A DNA stretch of 64,000 bases, taken from HRBIN35 sp036741875. GTDB lineage: Bacteria; Patescibacteriota; Minisyncoccia; UBA6257; HR35. Position numbers and translations under genes: made by a program. The notes under the pieces were generated by a model that did not search any database, was not told the DNA's origin, and saw nothing but the letters and a program-made list of their open reading frames with translations. The stretch is taken from the NCBI GenBank assembly GCA_036741875.1, contig DAINRM010000003.1:11907-75906 (forward strand). Reading direction: 5' to 3'. This document shows, piece by piece, positions 56,250 through 64,000 of this stretch (position 1 is its first letter; each line of letters opens with the position of its first letter).

Positions 56250-56767
56250 TTTTGAAAAACTAAAAGATAAAAACCAGGGTATTCCTTTCTTTCTAATATT
56301 TTAAAGCCTATTTCATTACAAATTTTTTCAACTTCTTCTTGAGAATGGACTTTTTGACCAGAAAATAAAAAGTTTGAACTTTGAGGTTCATAAATTATTA
56401 AAAAACTATTATTTTTTATAACCCTAAAAGCTTCTTTAATTATTTTTTGTGGTTCTTTTGATTGATATAAAACTTGAGAAATAAAGACAAAATCAACTTG
56501 ATTATTAGCTAAACCCGAATTTTTTTCTAAATCTTGTTTTAAAAATCTTATATTCTTCACTCCTAAGTTGTTGGCAAATTCTTGTGCTGATTTTAACTCA
56601 TCTTCTAGAACATCTATAGCATAAATTGTTCCTGATGGTAAAACACTTTGCGCTAAAAGAATTGAAAAATAACCGCTTCCACATCCAAAATCGGCACCAT
56701 TCATATTAGCAGCTATATACTTTTTCTCCTTTAAATACTTAACAATTTCTCCTGGTTTAGTAAACAT
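56246..56767 (-). CDS. class I SAM-dependent methyltransferase
   Basis: 173 aa. Rossmann-fold motifs I ADFGCGSGYFSILLAQ, II GTIYAIDVLEDELKSA, and post-I QDLEKNSGLANNQVDFVFISQVLYQSKEP with motif III-like REAFRVIKNNSFLIIYEP. It resembles the UbiE/arsenite and Methyltransf_31 type, substrate unknown. It shares one base with gyrA and overlaps the solute-binding-like gene by 4 bp. Position gives no further clue. Confidence 0.82.
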   Translation of the reverse strand: MFTKPGEIVKYLKEKKYIAANMNGADFGCGSGYFSILLAQSVLPSGTIYAIDVLEDELKSAQEFANNLGVKNIRFLKQDLEKNSGLANNQVDFVFISQVLYQSKEPQKIIKEAFRVIKNNSFLIIYEPQSSNFLFSGQKVHSQEEVEKICNEIGFKILERKEYPGFYLLVFQK

Positions 56768-59088
56768 TAAAAAATAAAAACAGAGTTAATTTCATTTACT
56801 CCTTGAATTTTTTTGGGAGCATTAATTCTTTTAACTAAAGGAATTTCTTTAAGATTTATTTTCTTTATTGCCCCATCATTTAAAATAACTTCTTTTTCTT
56901 CTTTTACTACTTTAGCAAAAATAAGAGAGCCATACTTATCTTTTTCAAAAATAAAAAGACCCTTACCTCCTCTTTGTTGAGTTTTTATATCTTTTATCTC
57001 AAAAAATTTAACAAACCCCTTACTGAAAAACAAAATAAGCCTTTCTCCATCTTTAACACCGCTAAAAAGAGCTTCACCTTTTACTCCTTTTACTCCTTTA
57101 GCCTGTTTTTTTTGAATTGGTAAATTATCTTTAAAAATTAGAATAGAACCTTCTGAAGTAATAACAAAAATTTCCTCACCTCCTTTAATTTCAAAAGCAG
57201 AAATAACTTCATCATTAGCTTTAAGTTTTATTCCTACAATGCCACTTTTTCTGTTTGAAAAAACTTCTTCTTTTTCTATTTTCTTAACTAAGCCCTTTTT
57301 AGTAAACAAAATTAAATTTTTAAATCTTGAAGGAAAGATAGAAACTATTTTATCGCCGCTATCTAAAGTTATAAAAGATTCTAAATATTTTTGATCTTTT
57401 TTATAAAGTTCATAAGCATTGAGGAAATAAATTTTTCCTTTTGATGTTGCTATTAAAAGATAATCTTTTGTATTTAAAAGAAAAACTTTTTTAGGAAAAA
57501 TTTTATTTTTAATAAGTTTATCAAGATCTAATTTTGTTTCCTCAAAAGTAAAAATTTGATTTTTATCAGAAATTAAAAGTAAAAAGGTTTTTTCTTCAAT
57601 AATTTTTTTCTCTTCCTTAATTTCTTCATAAACAATTTTTGTTATTCTTTCTGATTTATATTTATTTATAATTTCATCAGCTTCTTTAATGATAATTTCG
57701 TCGATTTTTTTAGGATTTTTTAAAATAAGCTCTAATTCTTGAATAAGACTTCTTCTTTCTTTAAGTTCTTCTAAAATTTTATGTCTTTCCATTTGCGTTA
57801 AAGTTCGAAGCGGCATTTCTAAAATAGCATCAGCTTGCTTTTCTGAAAGCTTAAATTTCTTCATTAAATTTTCTAAGGCTTCTTTTTTGTCTTTTGATTT
57901 TTTAATAGTTTCAATAACTCTATCTAGGTTTTCTAAAGCTTTATCAAAACCTTCTAAAAGATGAACTCTTTCTTTATTTTTTTCTAAATCAAATTTTGTT
58001 CTCCTTTTAATAACTTCTCTTCGATGGTTTATCCACGTAAGGAGAAGTTCTTTTAAATTAAATGTTTTAGGTTGAATTCCGTTTTCTAAAGCAATAAAAT
58101 TAAAATAAAAAGTTTTTTGAAGAGAAGTAAGTCTATAGAGATCTTTTTTCACTTTATCTCTATCAGCATCTGGTTTAATTTCAATAACAATTCTAATACC
58201 TTCTTTATTTGATTCATCTCTTACATCTTTAATTTCGGGAACTATTTTTTCTAAAGTAAGATTAGCTATCTCTTTAACCAGCTCTGCCTTGCTTGTTTGC
58301 CAAGGAATTGATTTAATAACCAAAAATTCTTTACCTCTTTTGGTTTCTTCAACTTCTATTTCTCCTCTAATAATAATACCTCCTTTTCCTTCGCTATAAG
58401 CTTTTTCAAGTTTTTCTCCTGCATAGACAATACCTCCTGTAGGAAAGTCTGGTCCTTTAATTATTTTTAAGAGCTCTTTAACAGTTATTTTTTCATTTTT
58501 AATAATTTCTTTAGCTGCTTGCATAACTTCAGTTAAATTATGAGGAGGAATATTTGTTGCCATACCAACAGCAATTCCCATTGAACCATTAATCATCAAA
58601 TTAGGTATCTTTGATGGCAAAACCACCGGTTCTTCTCTAGTATTATCATAATTAGGTCTAAAATCAACAGTTTCTTTATCAATATCAGCAAGCATTTCAA
58701 CAGCAAACTGAGAAAGTTTAGTTTCTGTGTATCTATAAGCAGCTGGAGGATCTCCATCTATAGAACCAAAATTTCCCTGACCTATTAAAAGGGGGTATCT
58801 TAAAGAAAAATCTTGAGCCATTCTTACTAAAGCATCATAAACAGCTTGATCTCCATGAGGATGATAACGAGCAATTGTGGTTCCAACAACATTAGCACAT
58901 TTAGTAAATTTTTCATTTGGCCATAAACCCAATTCTTTCATTACATATAAAATCCTCCTTTGAACAGGTTTAAGACCATCACGAGAGTCAGGTAAAGCAC
59001 GAGAAATAATAACTGAAAGAGCATAATCTAAATAAGCTCTCTTAAGTTCTGAAGTTATTTCTTGAGCTATGATTCTTAAATTTTTCAT
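56767..59088 (-). CDS. gyrA: DNA gyrase subunit A
   Basis: 773 aa type IIA topoisomerase A subunit. SRALPDSRDGLKPVQRRILYVM and TIARYHPHGDQAVYDALVRMAQDFSLRYPLL precede the catalytic Tyr in AAYRYTE (Y120). The C-terminal beta-pinwheel begins about residue 505. The GyrA-box-like QQRGGKG is at 704-710, close to the C terminus, whereas in E. coli it is in the first blade. The residue equivalent to E. coli Ser83 is Gln81; Asp at the 87-equivalent is kept (D85). It introduces negative supercoils with GyrB, not in this window. ParC is less likely because of the box. Confidence 0.92.
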   Translation of the reverse strand: MKNLRIIAQEITSELKRAYLDYALSVIISRALPDSRDGLKPVQRRILYVMKELGLWPNEKFTKCANVVGTTIARYHPHGDQAVYDALVRMAQDFSLRYPLLIGQGNFGSIDGDPPAAYRYTETKLSQFAVEMLADIDKETVDFRPNYDNTREEPVVLPSKIPNLMINGSMGIAVGMATNIPPHNLTEVMQAAKEIIKNEKITVKELLKIIKGPDFPTGGIVYAGEKLEKAYSEGKGGIIIRGEIEVEETKRGKEFLVIKSIPWQTSKAELVKEIANLTLEKIVPEIKDVRDESNKEGIRIVIEIKPDADRDKVKKDLYRLTSLQKTFYFNFIALENGIQPKTFNLKELLLTWINHRREVIKRRTKFDLEKNKERVHLLEGFDKALENLDRVIETIKKSKDKKEALENLMKKFKLSEKQADAILEMPLRTLTQMERHKILEELKERRSLIQELELILKNPKKIDEIIIKEADEIINKYKSERITKIVYEEIKEEKKIIEEKTFLLLISDKNQIFTFEETKLDLDKLIKNKIFPKKVFLLNTKDYLLIATSKGKIYFLNAYELYKKDQKYLESFITLDSGDKIVSIFPSRFKNLILFTKKGLVKKIEKEEVFSNRKSGIVGIKLKANDEVISAFEIKGGEEIFVITSEGSILIFKDNLPIQKKQAKGVKGVKGEALFSGVKDGERLILFFSKGFVKFFEIKDIKTQQRGGKGLFIFEKDKYGSLIFAKVVKEEKEVILNDGAIKKINLKEIPLVKRINAPKKIQGVNEINSVFIF

Positions 59089-59294
59089 TACCTACCTAAA
59101 AAATCTGCTAAAGAATTCAAAATAAAAGCTGTGCCTGTCTGAAGGTTTCTAAAAATAAAAGCTGTAGCCTGAACTGAAGGTGGCGGTTCTTTTTTAAGTC
59201 CGTAAATAATTGAACCGCCGCTAAACCACCAGAAAAAAAGAAGAAGTGACATAACTCCTAAAGTAAAAATTAATGGTTTAAATTTTTTTAACAT
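59088..59294 (-). CDS. small single-pass membrane protein, 68 aa
   Basis: A membrane helix (about 9-25, IFTLGVMSLLLFFWWFS) with GGSIIYGLKKEPPPSVQATAF following and a second moderately hydrophobic helix. I know no family. It overlaps the gyrA start by one base and follows the MBL-like gene directly, so the three genes form one transcription unit. The tight fit and ordinary base use support a real gene. Confidence 0.6.
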   Translation of the reverse strand: MLKKFKPLIFTLGVMSLLLFFWWFSGGSIIYGLKKEPPPSVQATAFIFRNLQTGTAFILNSLADFLGR

Positions 59295-59783
59295 TTACTC
59301 TAAGATATAAATTTGTCTTTCCGACCTTTTTAAATTTATTTTAAAACTTTTTCCTTTGTTTTTAGAAAAATTAGAAAAACTCATCGGTGTTTTGGTAATT
59401 AAAACATCGAAATTAAATTTTTTCAAAATATCTTCAAGCTTAAATTTTTCAAAAAAACAGAGAGCTTCGATTTTTTGAGTTATATCTTTAATTTTTCTGA
59501 TATTTTCTTCTAAAATAGATGAATTTGTAAAAAGCAAAAAGCCTTCTTCGGTTTCAAAAAGATGACTTAAATTATCCTTTTCATTTAAAAAAGAATAAAT
59601 AAAAACGTTACCTACGTTATATTCGCCTGGGTAAGCAAAGATTTTATCAAAATTTTTCTCCTTCAAAAGTTTAGAAGAAATTATTGTATAATTTTCTTTA
59701 GCCCTAAGCTCTTTAGGATCAAGCAAAAAACTTATTCCATTCAATTCTAAAACAGTGCCTAAATTTTCTTTTCTAATAACCAT
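59295..59783 (-). CDS. degenerate metallo-beta-lactamase-fold-like protein
   Basis: 162 aa. KIFAYPGEYNVGNVFIYSFLN (about 49-69) resembles the conserved PGEYEVKGV.I.GI segment of Zn-dependent MBL-fold proteins of COG2220 type that I recall beside gyrA in CPR genomes; VLELNGISFLLDP at the start fits their first strands. The zinc motif HxHxDH and the later His/Asp are absent, so it is not a metal hydrolase as written. It may be a structural remnant or regulator. It starts from a promoter that leaves essentially no leader and precedes the 68-aa gene and gyrA. Confidence 0.5.
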   Translation of the reverse strand: MVIRKENLGTVLELNGISFLLDPKELRAKENYTIISSKLLKEKNFDKIFAYPGEYNVGNVFIYSFLNEKDNLSHLFETEEGFLLFTNSSILEENIRKIKDITQKIEALCFFEKFKLEDILKKFNFDVLITKTPMSFSNFSKNKGKSFKINLKRSERQIYILE

Positions 59784-59790
59784 AATTTTT

Positions 59791-59799
59791 ATTTTAACA
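59791..59799 (-). promoter_or_regulatory. extended -10 promoter of the MBL-like gene and gyrA
   Basis: Minus-strand TGTTAAAAT; 7 bases separate it from the ATG at 59783, so transcription should start at the A of the ATG (leaderless). No good -35. The divergent S1-protein gene has TAAAAT at 59812-59817, 14 bases before its ATG. Confidence 0.5.
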
Positions 59800-59831
59800 C
59801 AAAATTTGAGGTAAAATATTAATTAGCAAAA

Positions 59832-60893
59832 ATGCCATCAGAAATTCAAAAAAACCAAACACAATCATTAAAAATAAGATTTAAGAATTTGAAGATTGGA
59901 AGTATTTTAGAGGGTGTTGTTATTAGTAAAAAAAAGGGAGAGCTTTTCGTAGATTTAAGTCCTTTTGGTACAGGAAGGCTTTATGGAATTTTTTATAAAG
60001 AATGCGAAGAAATAGCTAAAAGGGTAAAAGTTGGTGATAGAGTGGGTGTAAGAATTGTTGGTTTAAATGATGGTTATGGAAATTATGAAATTTTGCTTCA
60101 AGATACTATTCAAATAAATAAATGGCAAAGAATTTTAGAGTATCAACAAAATAAAACTGTTTTAGAACTTGAAGTTAAAGAAGCTAACCGTGGCGGTCTT
60201 ATTGTTGAGCTTGAAGGTATCCAAGGCTTTATCCCTGTTTCTCAGCTTTCTCCAGAATACTATCCAAGAGTTAATAATAACAAGGAAGCTATTTTAGAAC
60301 ATCTTAAAAAATTTGTGGGACAAAAGATAAAATGTAGGGTTTGGCTTGCTGATCCTCAAAAAAATAAATTAGTTCTTTCAGAAAAATTAACCAAGGATGA
60401 GATTTATCAAAAGATTATTTATAATCTTCAAGTTGGACAAATTATGGATGTTAAGGTTGTTGGTTTAAGTCCTTTTGGAATTTTTGTAAGATTTAATGAA
60501 AATCCTGCGATGGATGGCTTAATTCATATTATGGAAATTCCAAGTGAATTAGCTAAAAATTTGCATTCTAATTTTCCTATAGGCAAGGTTATTAAAGCTA
60601 AAATTGTTCAAATAAAACAAGATAGGGTAAATTTTTCCTTAAGAGATCTTAGCCCAGATCCTTGGGTTGTTATAAACGAATACTATAAGGAGGGAGACAA
60701 AGTTGAGGCTTTTATCAAAGAAAAAAATAATATTTTTGGAATAGCTGAACTTAAAGTAGGAGATTATGGCTCTGTTCAAGGTTTTGTTTTTCAAAATTTA
60801 GAAAAATTTGAACCTGGAAATAAATATAGTTTTCTTATAGAAACACTTAACCCTAAAGAAAAACATCTTGTTTTAAAGCCTTTAAATGCTTAA
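59832..60893 (+). CDS. rpsA: S1-domain RNA-binding protein (bS1-like)
   Basis: 353 aa. Four S1-type OB repeats: about 18-95 (IGSILEGVVISKKKGELFVDL), 105-185 (ELEVKEANRGGLIVELEGIQGFIPVSQL), 205-280 (VGQIMDVKVVGLSPFGIFVRFNENPAMDGLIHIMEI with the VxxLSPFGxFV signature) and a degenerate one at the end. It helps mRNA binding at the 30S platform. Half the repeats of E. coli bS1 are absent, normal for short bS1 of CPR and Gram-positives. Its stop overlaps the ftsH start (ATGCTTAA, 8 bp), so they are translated together. Confidence 0.85.
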   Translation: MPSEIQKNQTQSLKIRFKNLKIGSILEGVVISKKKGELFVDLSPFGTGRLYGIFYKECEEIAKRVKVGDRVGVRIVGLNDGYGNYEILLQDTIQINKWQRILEYQQNKTVLELEVKEANRGGLIVELEGIQGFIPVSQLSPEYYPRVNNNKEAILEHLKKFVGQKIKCRVWLADPQKNKLVLSEKLTKDEIYQKIIYNLQVGQIMDVKVVGLSPFGIFVRFNENPAMDGLIHIMEIPSELAKNLHSNFPIGKVIKAKIVQIKQDRVNFSLRDLSPDPWVVINEYYKEGDKVEAFIKEKNNIFGIAELKVGDYGSVQGFVFQNLEKFEPGNKYSFLIETLNPKEKHLVLKPLNA

Positions 60894-63345
60894 GGAGCCA
60901 AAACTAAAATATCTTATTTTATTTTTTTCTTTATTAATTTTTTTTCTTATTCTTTTTATTGGTGAGAAAAAAATAAAAGAGGAGCAAGAGGTTTCTTTCG
61001 TTGCTTTCTTAGATAAAGTTAAAATGAGAGAAGTAAAAGAAATAAATATTGAATCAGATTCAAATATTTTGTTTGTAACTAAGGAAGGTAAAATTTTTAG
61101 AACTTCTAAAGATCCTAATTCCAGCCTATGGGAAATTTTTGAAAAAGAAAAAATACCAAAGAATGATTATCTAAATATCAAAATAAATAAAAAAGCTGAG
61201 GTTTCTTTAGTGCAACTTCTTCTTTCATTTATTTTAAATGTTCTTCCTGTAGCTATAATAATTTGGTTTATATGGCAAATGTTTAAACAAACGCAAAGAG
61301 GAACTTCGCAAATTTTTACTTTTGGAAAATCGGGTATAAAAGTTTACAATCCTGATGATCCTAATAAAGTCACTTTTAAAGATGTGGCAAATTTGGAAGA
61401 AGCTAAACAAGAATTAATGGAAATTGTTGAATTTTTAAAAAACCCTGATAAGTTTTTAAAAATTGGAGCTAAAATTCCCAAAGGAGTTTTATTAGTAGGT
61501 CCGCCTGGATCAGGTAAAACGCTTTTAGCTAGAGCAACTGCTGCAGAAGCAGGAGTTCCTTTCTTTTATATTTCCGGATCAGAATTTGTAGAGATGTTTG
61601 TCGGTGTGGGTGCAAGTGTAAGCGGTGATACTCCTGTTCTTATTAAAAAAAATGGAAAAGTAAAACTACTTCCAATTAAAAAAGTTGTCGATAGATATTA
61701 TAAAGAAAATGAAGAAGGAGTTATTAAGTTTGTTGATGGCTTGGAAACGTTAGGTTATGAATCAAAGGGGAAATACTTTTTCAAAAGACCAAAATGGACA
61801 AAAGTTAAAGGTGTTTTTAGACATAAAGTTAACAAAATTTATGAAATATATTTTAGAGAAGGAAAAATAAAAGTTACTGGTGATCATAGTATTTTTGTCA
61901 GAGAAAAAAATAAAATTGTTTGCAAAAGAGCCAGTGAACTTAAAGTGGGCGATGTTTTAGTTAATTTACCAGTAGATAATAATCTTTTAAACGAAATTAA
62001 TAAAATAGCATCTGGGAAATTAGCAGATAAAACGAAAATATCAGATTGTAAAATAATAACGACGACAAAATTAAATATTTACCAACTTATTGAAAAATCT
62101 ATAATCTATCTTTGGCTAAAATCTTGGGAGAGTTCTCAAAAACCAGTTATCACAAAAATTTTAGTTAAACCTTATAACGATTATGTTTATGATTTTTGTG
62201 GTTGCGAAAATGAAGCATTTTTTGGAGGTGAAAAACCCATTTTGCTTCATAACAGTAGAGTACGTGATGCCTTTACTATCGCTAAAAGAAACCAACCTTG
62301 TATCCTCTTCATAGATGAAATTGACGCTATTGGAAAAGTAAGGGGTGTTGGCATTACTGGAGGACATGAAGAAAGAGAACAAACATTAAATCAAATTTTA
62401 GTTGAGATGGATGGTTTTGAAAAAGGAACGAAAGTTATTGTTCTCGCTGCTACTAATCGTCCTGATGTTTTAGATCCGGCGCTTTTAAGGCCTGGAAGAT
62501 TTGATCGAAAAATTGTTTTAGATTTACCCGATGTTAAAGCTAGAGAAGAAATTTTAAAAATTCATTTAAGAGATAAAAGGGTTGGTAAGGTTAATTTAAA
62601 ACAAATAGCTGAATTAACTCCTGGTTTTTCGGGAGCAGATTTAGCTAATCTCTGTAATGAAGCTGCTATTTTGGCTGCTAGACGAAATAAAGAATTTATT
62701 GAACAGGAAGATCTTTTAGATTCAATTGAAAAAGTTCTACTCGGTCCAGAAAGAAAAACAAAAGTTTATTCGAAAAAAGAAAAAGAAATTGCTGCTTATC
62801 ATGAAGCTGGCCATGCTGTTGTTACTCATTATCTTCCTCACACAAGTCCTGTCCAAAAAATATCAATCATCTCTCGAGGTCGGGCTGGAGGTTATACTTT
62901 AAAAACACCACTTGAGGAAAGGAGTTTTTATTTTAAAAGAGAATTTTTAGATGAGTTAGCTTCAATTTTAGGAGGTTATGCTGCAGAAAAATTAATTTTC
63001 AATGATGTGACTACTGGAGCAAGTAATGATCTTGAAATTGCCACTGATTTAGCTAGACAGCTAGTTTTAAAGTTTGGAATGTCAGAAAAACTAGGACCTG
63101 TTTCTTTTTCTAAACCCCTAAAAGAGTTTCCTTTAGAAAAAGAATATTCTGAAAAAACAGCGGAAATTATTGATGAAGAAGTAAAAACTATTATTAATCA
63201 AGCTTTAGAAAGAGCCTTAAAAGTTTTAAACCTTAAAAGAGATAAATTAGAAAAAGTTGCTAAAATTTTAATGAAAAAAGAGGTTATTGAGAGAAAACAA
63301 TTTGAAAGAATAGTAAAGGAAAAAAAGGTAACATTAGAAATTTAA
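60886..63345 (+). CDS. ftsH: ATP-dependent zinc metalloprotease FtsH interrupted by an intein
   Basis: 819 aa precursor, 606 aa after removal of a 213-residue intein (S244-N456). N-terminal helix (9-25), external domain, second helix (107-130), then the AAA+ domain with Walker A GPPGSGKT (205-212), the pore loop FVG in EMFVGVGA (237-243), Walker B LFIDEIDAIG and SRH TNRPDVLDPALLRPGRFDR, all continuing after the intein, and the zinc site HEAGH (H639-E-A-G-H643). FtsH degrades misfolded membrane and regulatory proteins. The extein joins as VGVGA plus SRVRDAF. It overlaps the S1-protein gene by 8 bp. Confidence 0.95.
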   Translation: MLKEPKLKYLILFFSLLIFFLILFIGEKKIKEEQEVSFVAFLDKVKMREVKEINIESDSNILFVTKEGKIFRTSKDPNSSLWEIFEKEKIPKNDYLNIKINKKAEVSLVQLLLSFILNVLPVAIIIWFIWQMFKQTQRGTSQIFTFGKSGIKVYNPDDPNKVTFKDVANLEEAKQELMEIVEFLKNPDKFLKIGAKIPKGVLLVGPPGSGKTLLARATAAEAGVPFFYISGSEFVEMFVGVGASVSGDTPVLIKKNGKVKLLPIKKVVDRYYKENEEGVIKFVDGLETLGYESKGKYFFKRPKWTKVKGVFRHKVNKIYEIYFREGKIKVTGDHSIFVREKNKIVCKRASELKVGDVLVNLPVDNNLLNEINKIASGKLADKTKISDCKIITTTKLNIYQLIEKSIIYLWLKSWESSQKPVITKILVKPYNDYVYDFCGCENEAFFGGEKPILLHNSRVRDAFTIAKRNQPCILFIDEIDAIGKVRGVGITGGHEEREQTLNQILVEMDGFEKGTKVIVLAATNRPDVLDPALLRPGRFDRKIVLDLPDVKAREEILKIHLRDKRVGKVNLKQIAELTPGFSGADLANLCNEAAILAARRNKEFIEQEDLLDSIEKVLLGPERKTKVYSKKEKEIAAYHEAGHAVVTHYLPHTSPVQKISIISRGRAGGYTLKTPLEERSFYFKREFLDELASILGGYAAEKLIFNDVTTGASNDLEIATDLARQLVLKFGMSEKLGPVSFSKPLKEFPLEKEYSEKTAEIIDEEVKTIINQALERALKVLNLKRDKLEKVAKILMKKEVIERKQFERIVKEKKVTLEI
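61615..62253 (+). other. mini-intein in FtsH (in-frame insert, 213 aa)
   Basis: The inserted frame starts with Ser1 (SVSGDTPVL, block A with Ser as the nucleophile instead of Cys), has the block B histidine in VTGDHSIFV (T88, H91), block F-like YVYDFCGCENEAF and ends ILLHN with penultimate His and Asn213, followed by the C-extein +1 Ser. No LAGLIDADG or HNH endonuclease motif is visible; the middle (about 120-175) is short and looks like a decayed linker. Excision would rejoin the pore loop exactly. Confidence 0.92.
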
Positions 63346-63473
63346 ATTTTGATAATTTATAATCACTGCTTCTTTAGTATTCTTTTATTATTATTTTTAG
63401 CTCCTTAATTTTTCTATTGTTTTTTCAAAGTTTTAATTAAATTGCAAAGTTTTAATTAAATAAAGTATAAAGT
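63346..63473. other. intergenic region between ftsH and the PA14 protein
   Basis: 128 bp without a gene, between convergent ends. It has a 16-bp direct repeat (below) but no hairpin followed by a T-run that would serve as a clear terminator for either gene. Confidence 0.6.
63426..63460. repeat. tandem 16-bp direct repeat
   Basis: CAAAGTTTTAATTAAA occurs twice (63426-63441 and 63445-63460) with 3 bp between, a 19-bp period. Its A/T content makes chance similarity easier, but the copies are identical. Confidence 0.6.
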
Positions 63474-64000
63474 TTAAAATAAATCTGGGTAACATATGCC
63501 TAAATAATAAGAAGTTACTTTTTGTCTATTTATTGAAGGACCGCTCCATTCAAGTAAAAGCCTTTCACAAACACCATTTTCATAGTGATCAATCCTTATA
63601 GGATACCAACCTGGTGATGAAAATGTATAGTTAGCACTATGTGTGGTGGGTGGTTGATCTCTCCATTGATCTATTAAAATTTGCCAGTTAACCCAAAATC
63701 TTGCACCATCATCAGTTGTTAAATAAAAAGTATAAGTACCCGCCTGAGGAACAAAAATACAACCATAAACTCTTAAAGACCACTGATCAGCCCTTCCCAT
63801 AGGATTTAAATCTGTATAATCTATATCAGGTTTTGTAATTCTCATAATTCTATCCTTAAAACTAAAATACCAATTAGGATCATATGAACTGTAACCCTCT
63901 ACTATCACCCCACCTCTTTGAATAATCCTTCTGGGTGGAAAAGCAGGAGCATCTATTAATAAAGCATCAGGTGAATAATTTTCAACAATATGCAACTTCG
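63474..64000 (-). CDS. PA14-domain surface protein, C-terminal part
   Basis: Only the last 175 codons are in the window; the frame runs off the right edge and the true start is not visible. The PA14 domain reads DQWSLRVYGCIFVPQAGTYTFYLTTDDGARFWVNWQILIDQWRDQ, with the T.Y.F.l.sDDG.rl.vng..li..W hallmark, and SSPGWYPIRIDHYENGVCERLLLEWSGPS. PA14 domains bind carbohydrates in toxins, adhesins and glycosidases. The chain ends shortly after (YYLGICYPDLF). Likely an exported adhesin or enzyme; the N-terminal part decides which. Confidence 0.8.
   Translation of the reverse strand, partial: KLHIVENYSPDALLIDAPAFPPRRIIQRGGVIVEGYSSYDPNWYFSFKDRIMRITKPDIDYTDLNPMGRADQWSLRVYGCIFVPQAGTYTFYLTTDDGARFWVNWQILIDQWRDQPPTTHSANYTFSSPGWYPIRIDHYENGVCERLLLEWSGPSINRQKVTSYYLGICYPDLF

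Noticed and set aside
1..64000. UGA recoding as in Gracilibacteria/Absconditabacteria
   Set aside because: TGA is used as a normal stop, for example in the carboxypeptidase, mreB copy 2 (ATGA overlap) and the methyltransferase genes, and RF1 alone does not show otherwise.
1..64000. CRISPR arrays, insertion sequences, prophage or rRNA genes
   Set aside because: No regularly spaced repeats, transposase or integrase motifs, or rRNA sequence were recognised by eye.

Overview
The window is compact, strongly AT-rich bacterial DNA with genes nearly end to end. The gene content points to a Patescibacteria/CPR bacterium, probably of Parcubacteria type. Support: uS5 and uL15 adjoin with no uL30 between them; many proteins are reduced (release factor 1 without domain 1, ThrRS without a TGS domain, PriA without helicase motifs); ThyX-like, lytic-transglycosylase and VirB2-like proteins of kinds I associate with CPR; and 1-26 bp gene overlaps throughout. 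TGA is an ordinary stop (often as ATGA overlaps), so this is not a UGA-recoding lineage. The taxon is my inference from content.

Layout. 1-13221 (minus): cell-wall and shape operon: mreB, holB, a 50-aa membrane protein, frr, rseP, proS, second mreB, mreC, mreD, PBP2, ThyX-like protein, 65-aa protein, tRNA-Thr, KH protein, D,D-carboxypeptidase, mraY, murA (cut by the window edge). 13220-14959 (plus): a helicase-dead priA whose ATG overlaps the mreB ATG in one CATG. 14948-26858 (minus): tuf-S10-spc ribosomal protein cluster ending in secY and adk. 26942-35815 (minus): thrS, a two-TM protein, dtd-like, lepA, a large transglycosylase with two lamin-tail domains, and two membrane proteins. 35808-37123 (minus): tsf and rpsB, divergent from rpmE, short prfA and tRNA-Cys. 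38247-41731: two nuclease-fold proteins, def, fmt and a type IV pilin-like gene. 41814-44436 (plus): YkuK-like protein, tRNA-Lys, L25, coiled-coil transglycosylase. 44383-50063 (minus): four-gene glycogen-type glucan operon. 50108-52547: miaA, rodA, two tiny membrane ORFs, tRNAs Ser, Glu and Leu. 52563-56249 (minus): six VirB2/TrbC-like membrane proteins in tandem plus an anchored solute-binding-like protein. 56246-59783 (minus): methyltransferase, gyrA, a small TM protein and a degenerate MBL-like protein. 59832-63345 (plus): S1-domain protein and FtsH interrupted by a mini-intein. 63474-64000: end of a PA14-domain protein.

How they work together. Wall precursor synthesis (MurA, MraY), polymerisation (RodA, PBP2), the MreBCD scaffold, trimming (carboxypeptidase, two transglycosylases) and translation genes dominate. 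Promoters that can be read share an extended -10 (TGnTATAAT or TGnTAAAAT), often 7-10 nt from the start codon, and Shine-Dalgarno sequences are rare, which suggests much leaderless or non-SD initiation. The strongest candidates for unusual biology are the FtsH intein in the pore-loop segment, the VirB2-like array with its solute-binding protein, the two CATG double-start junctions, the altered MraY active site and the degenerate PriA, RF1 and ThyX-like proteins.
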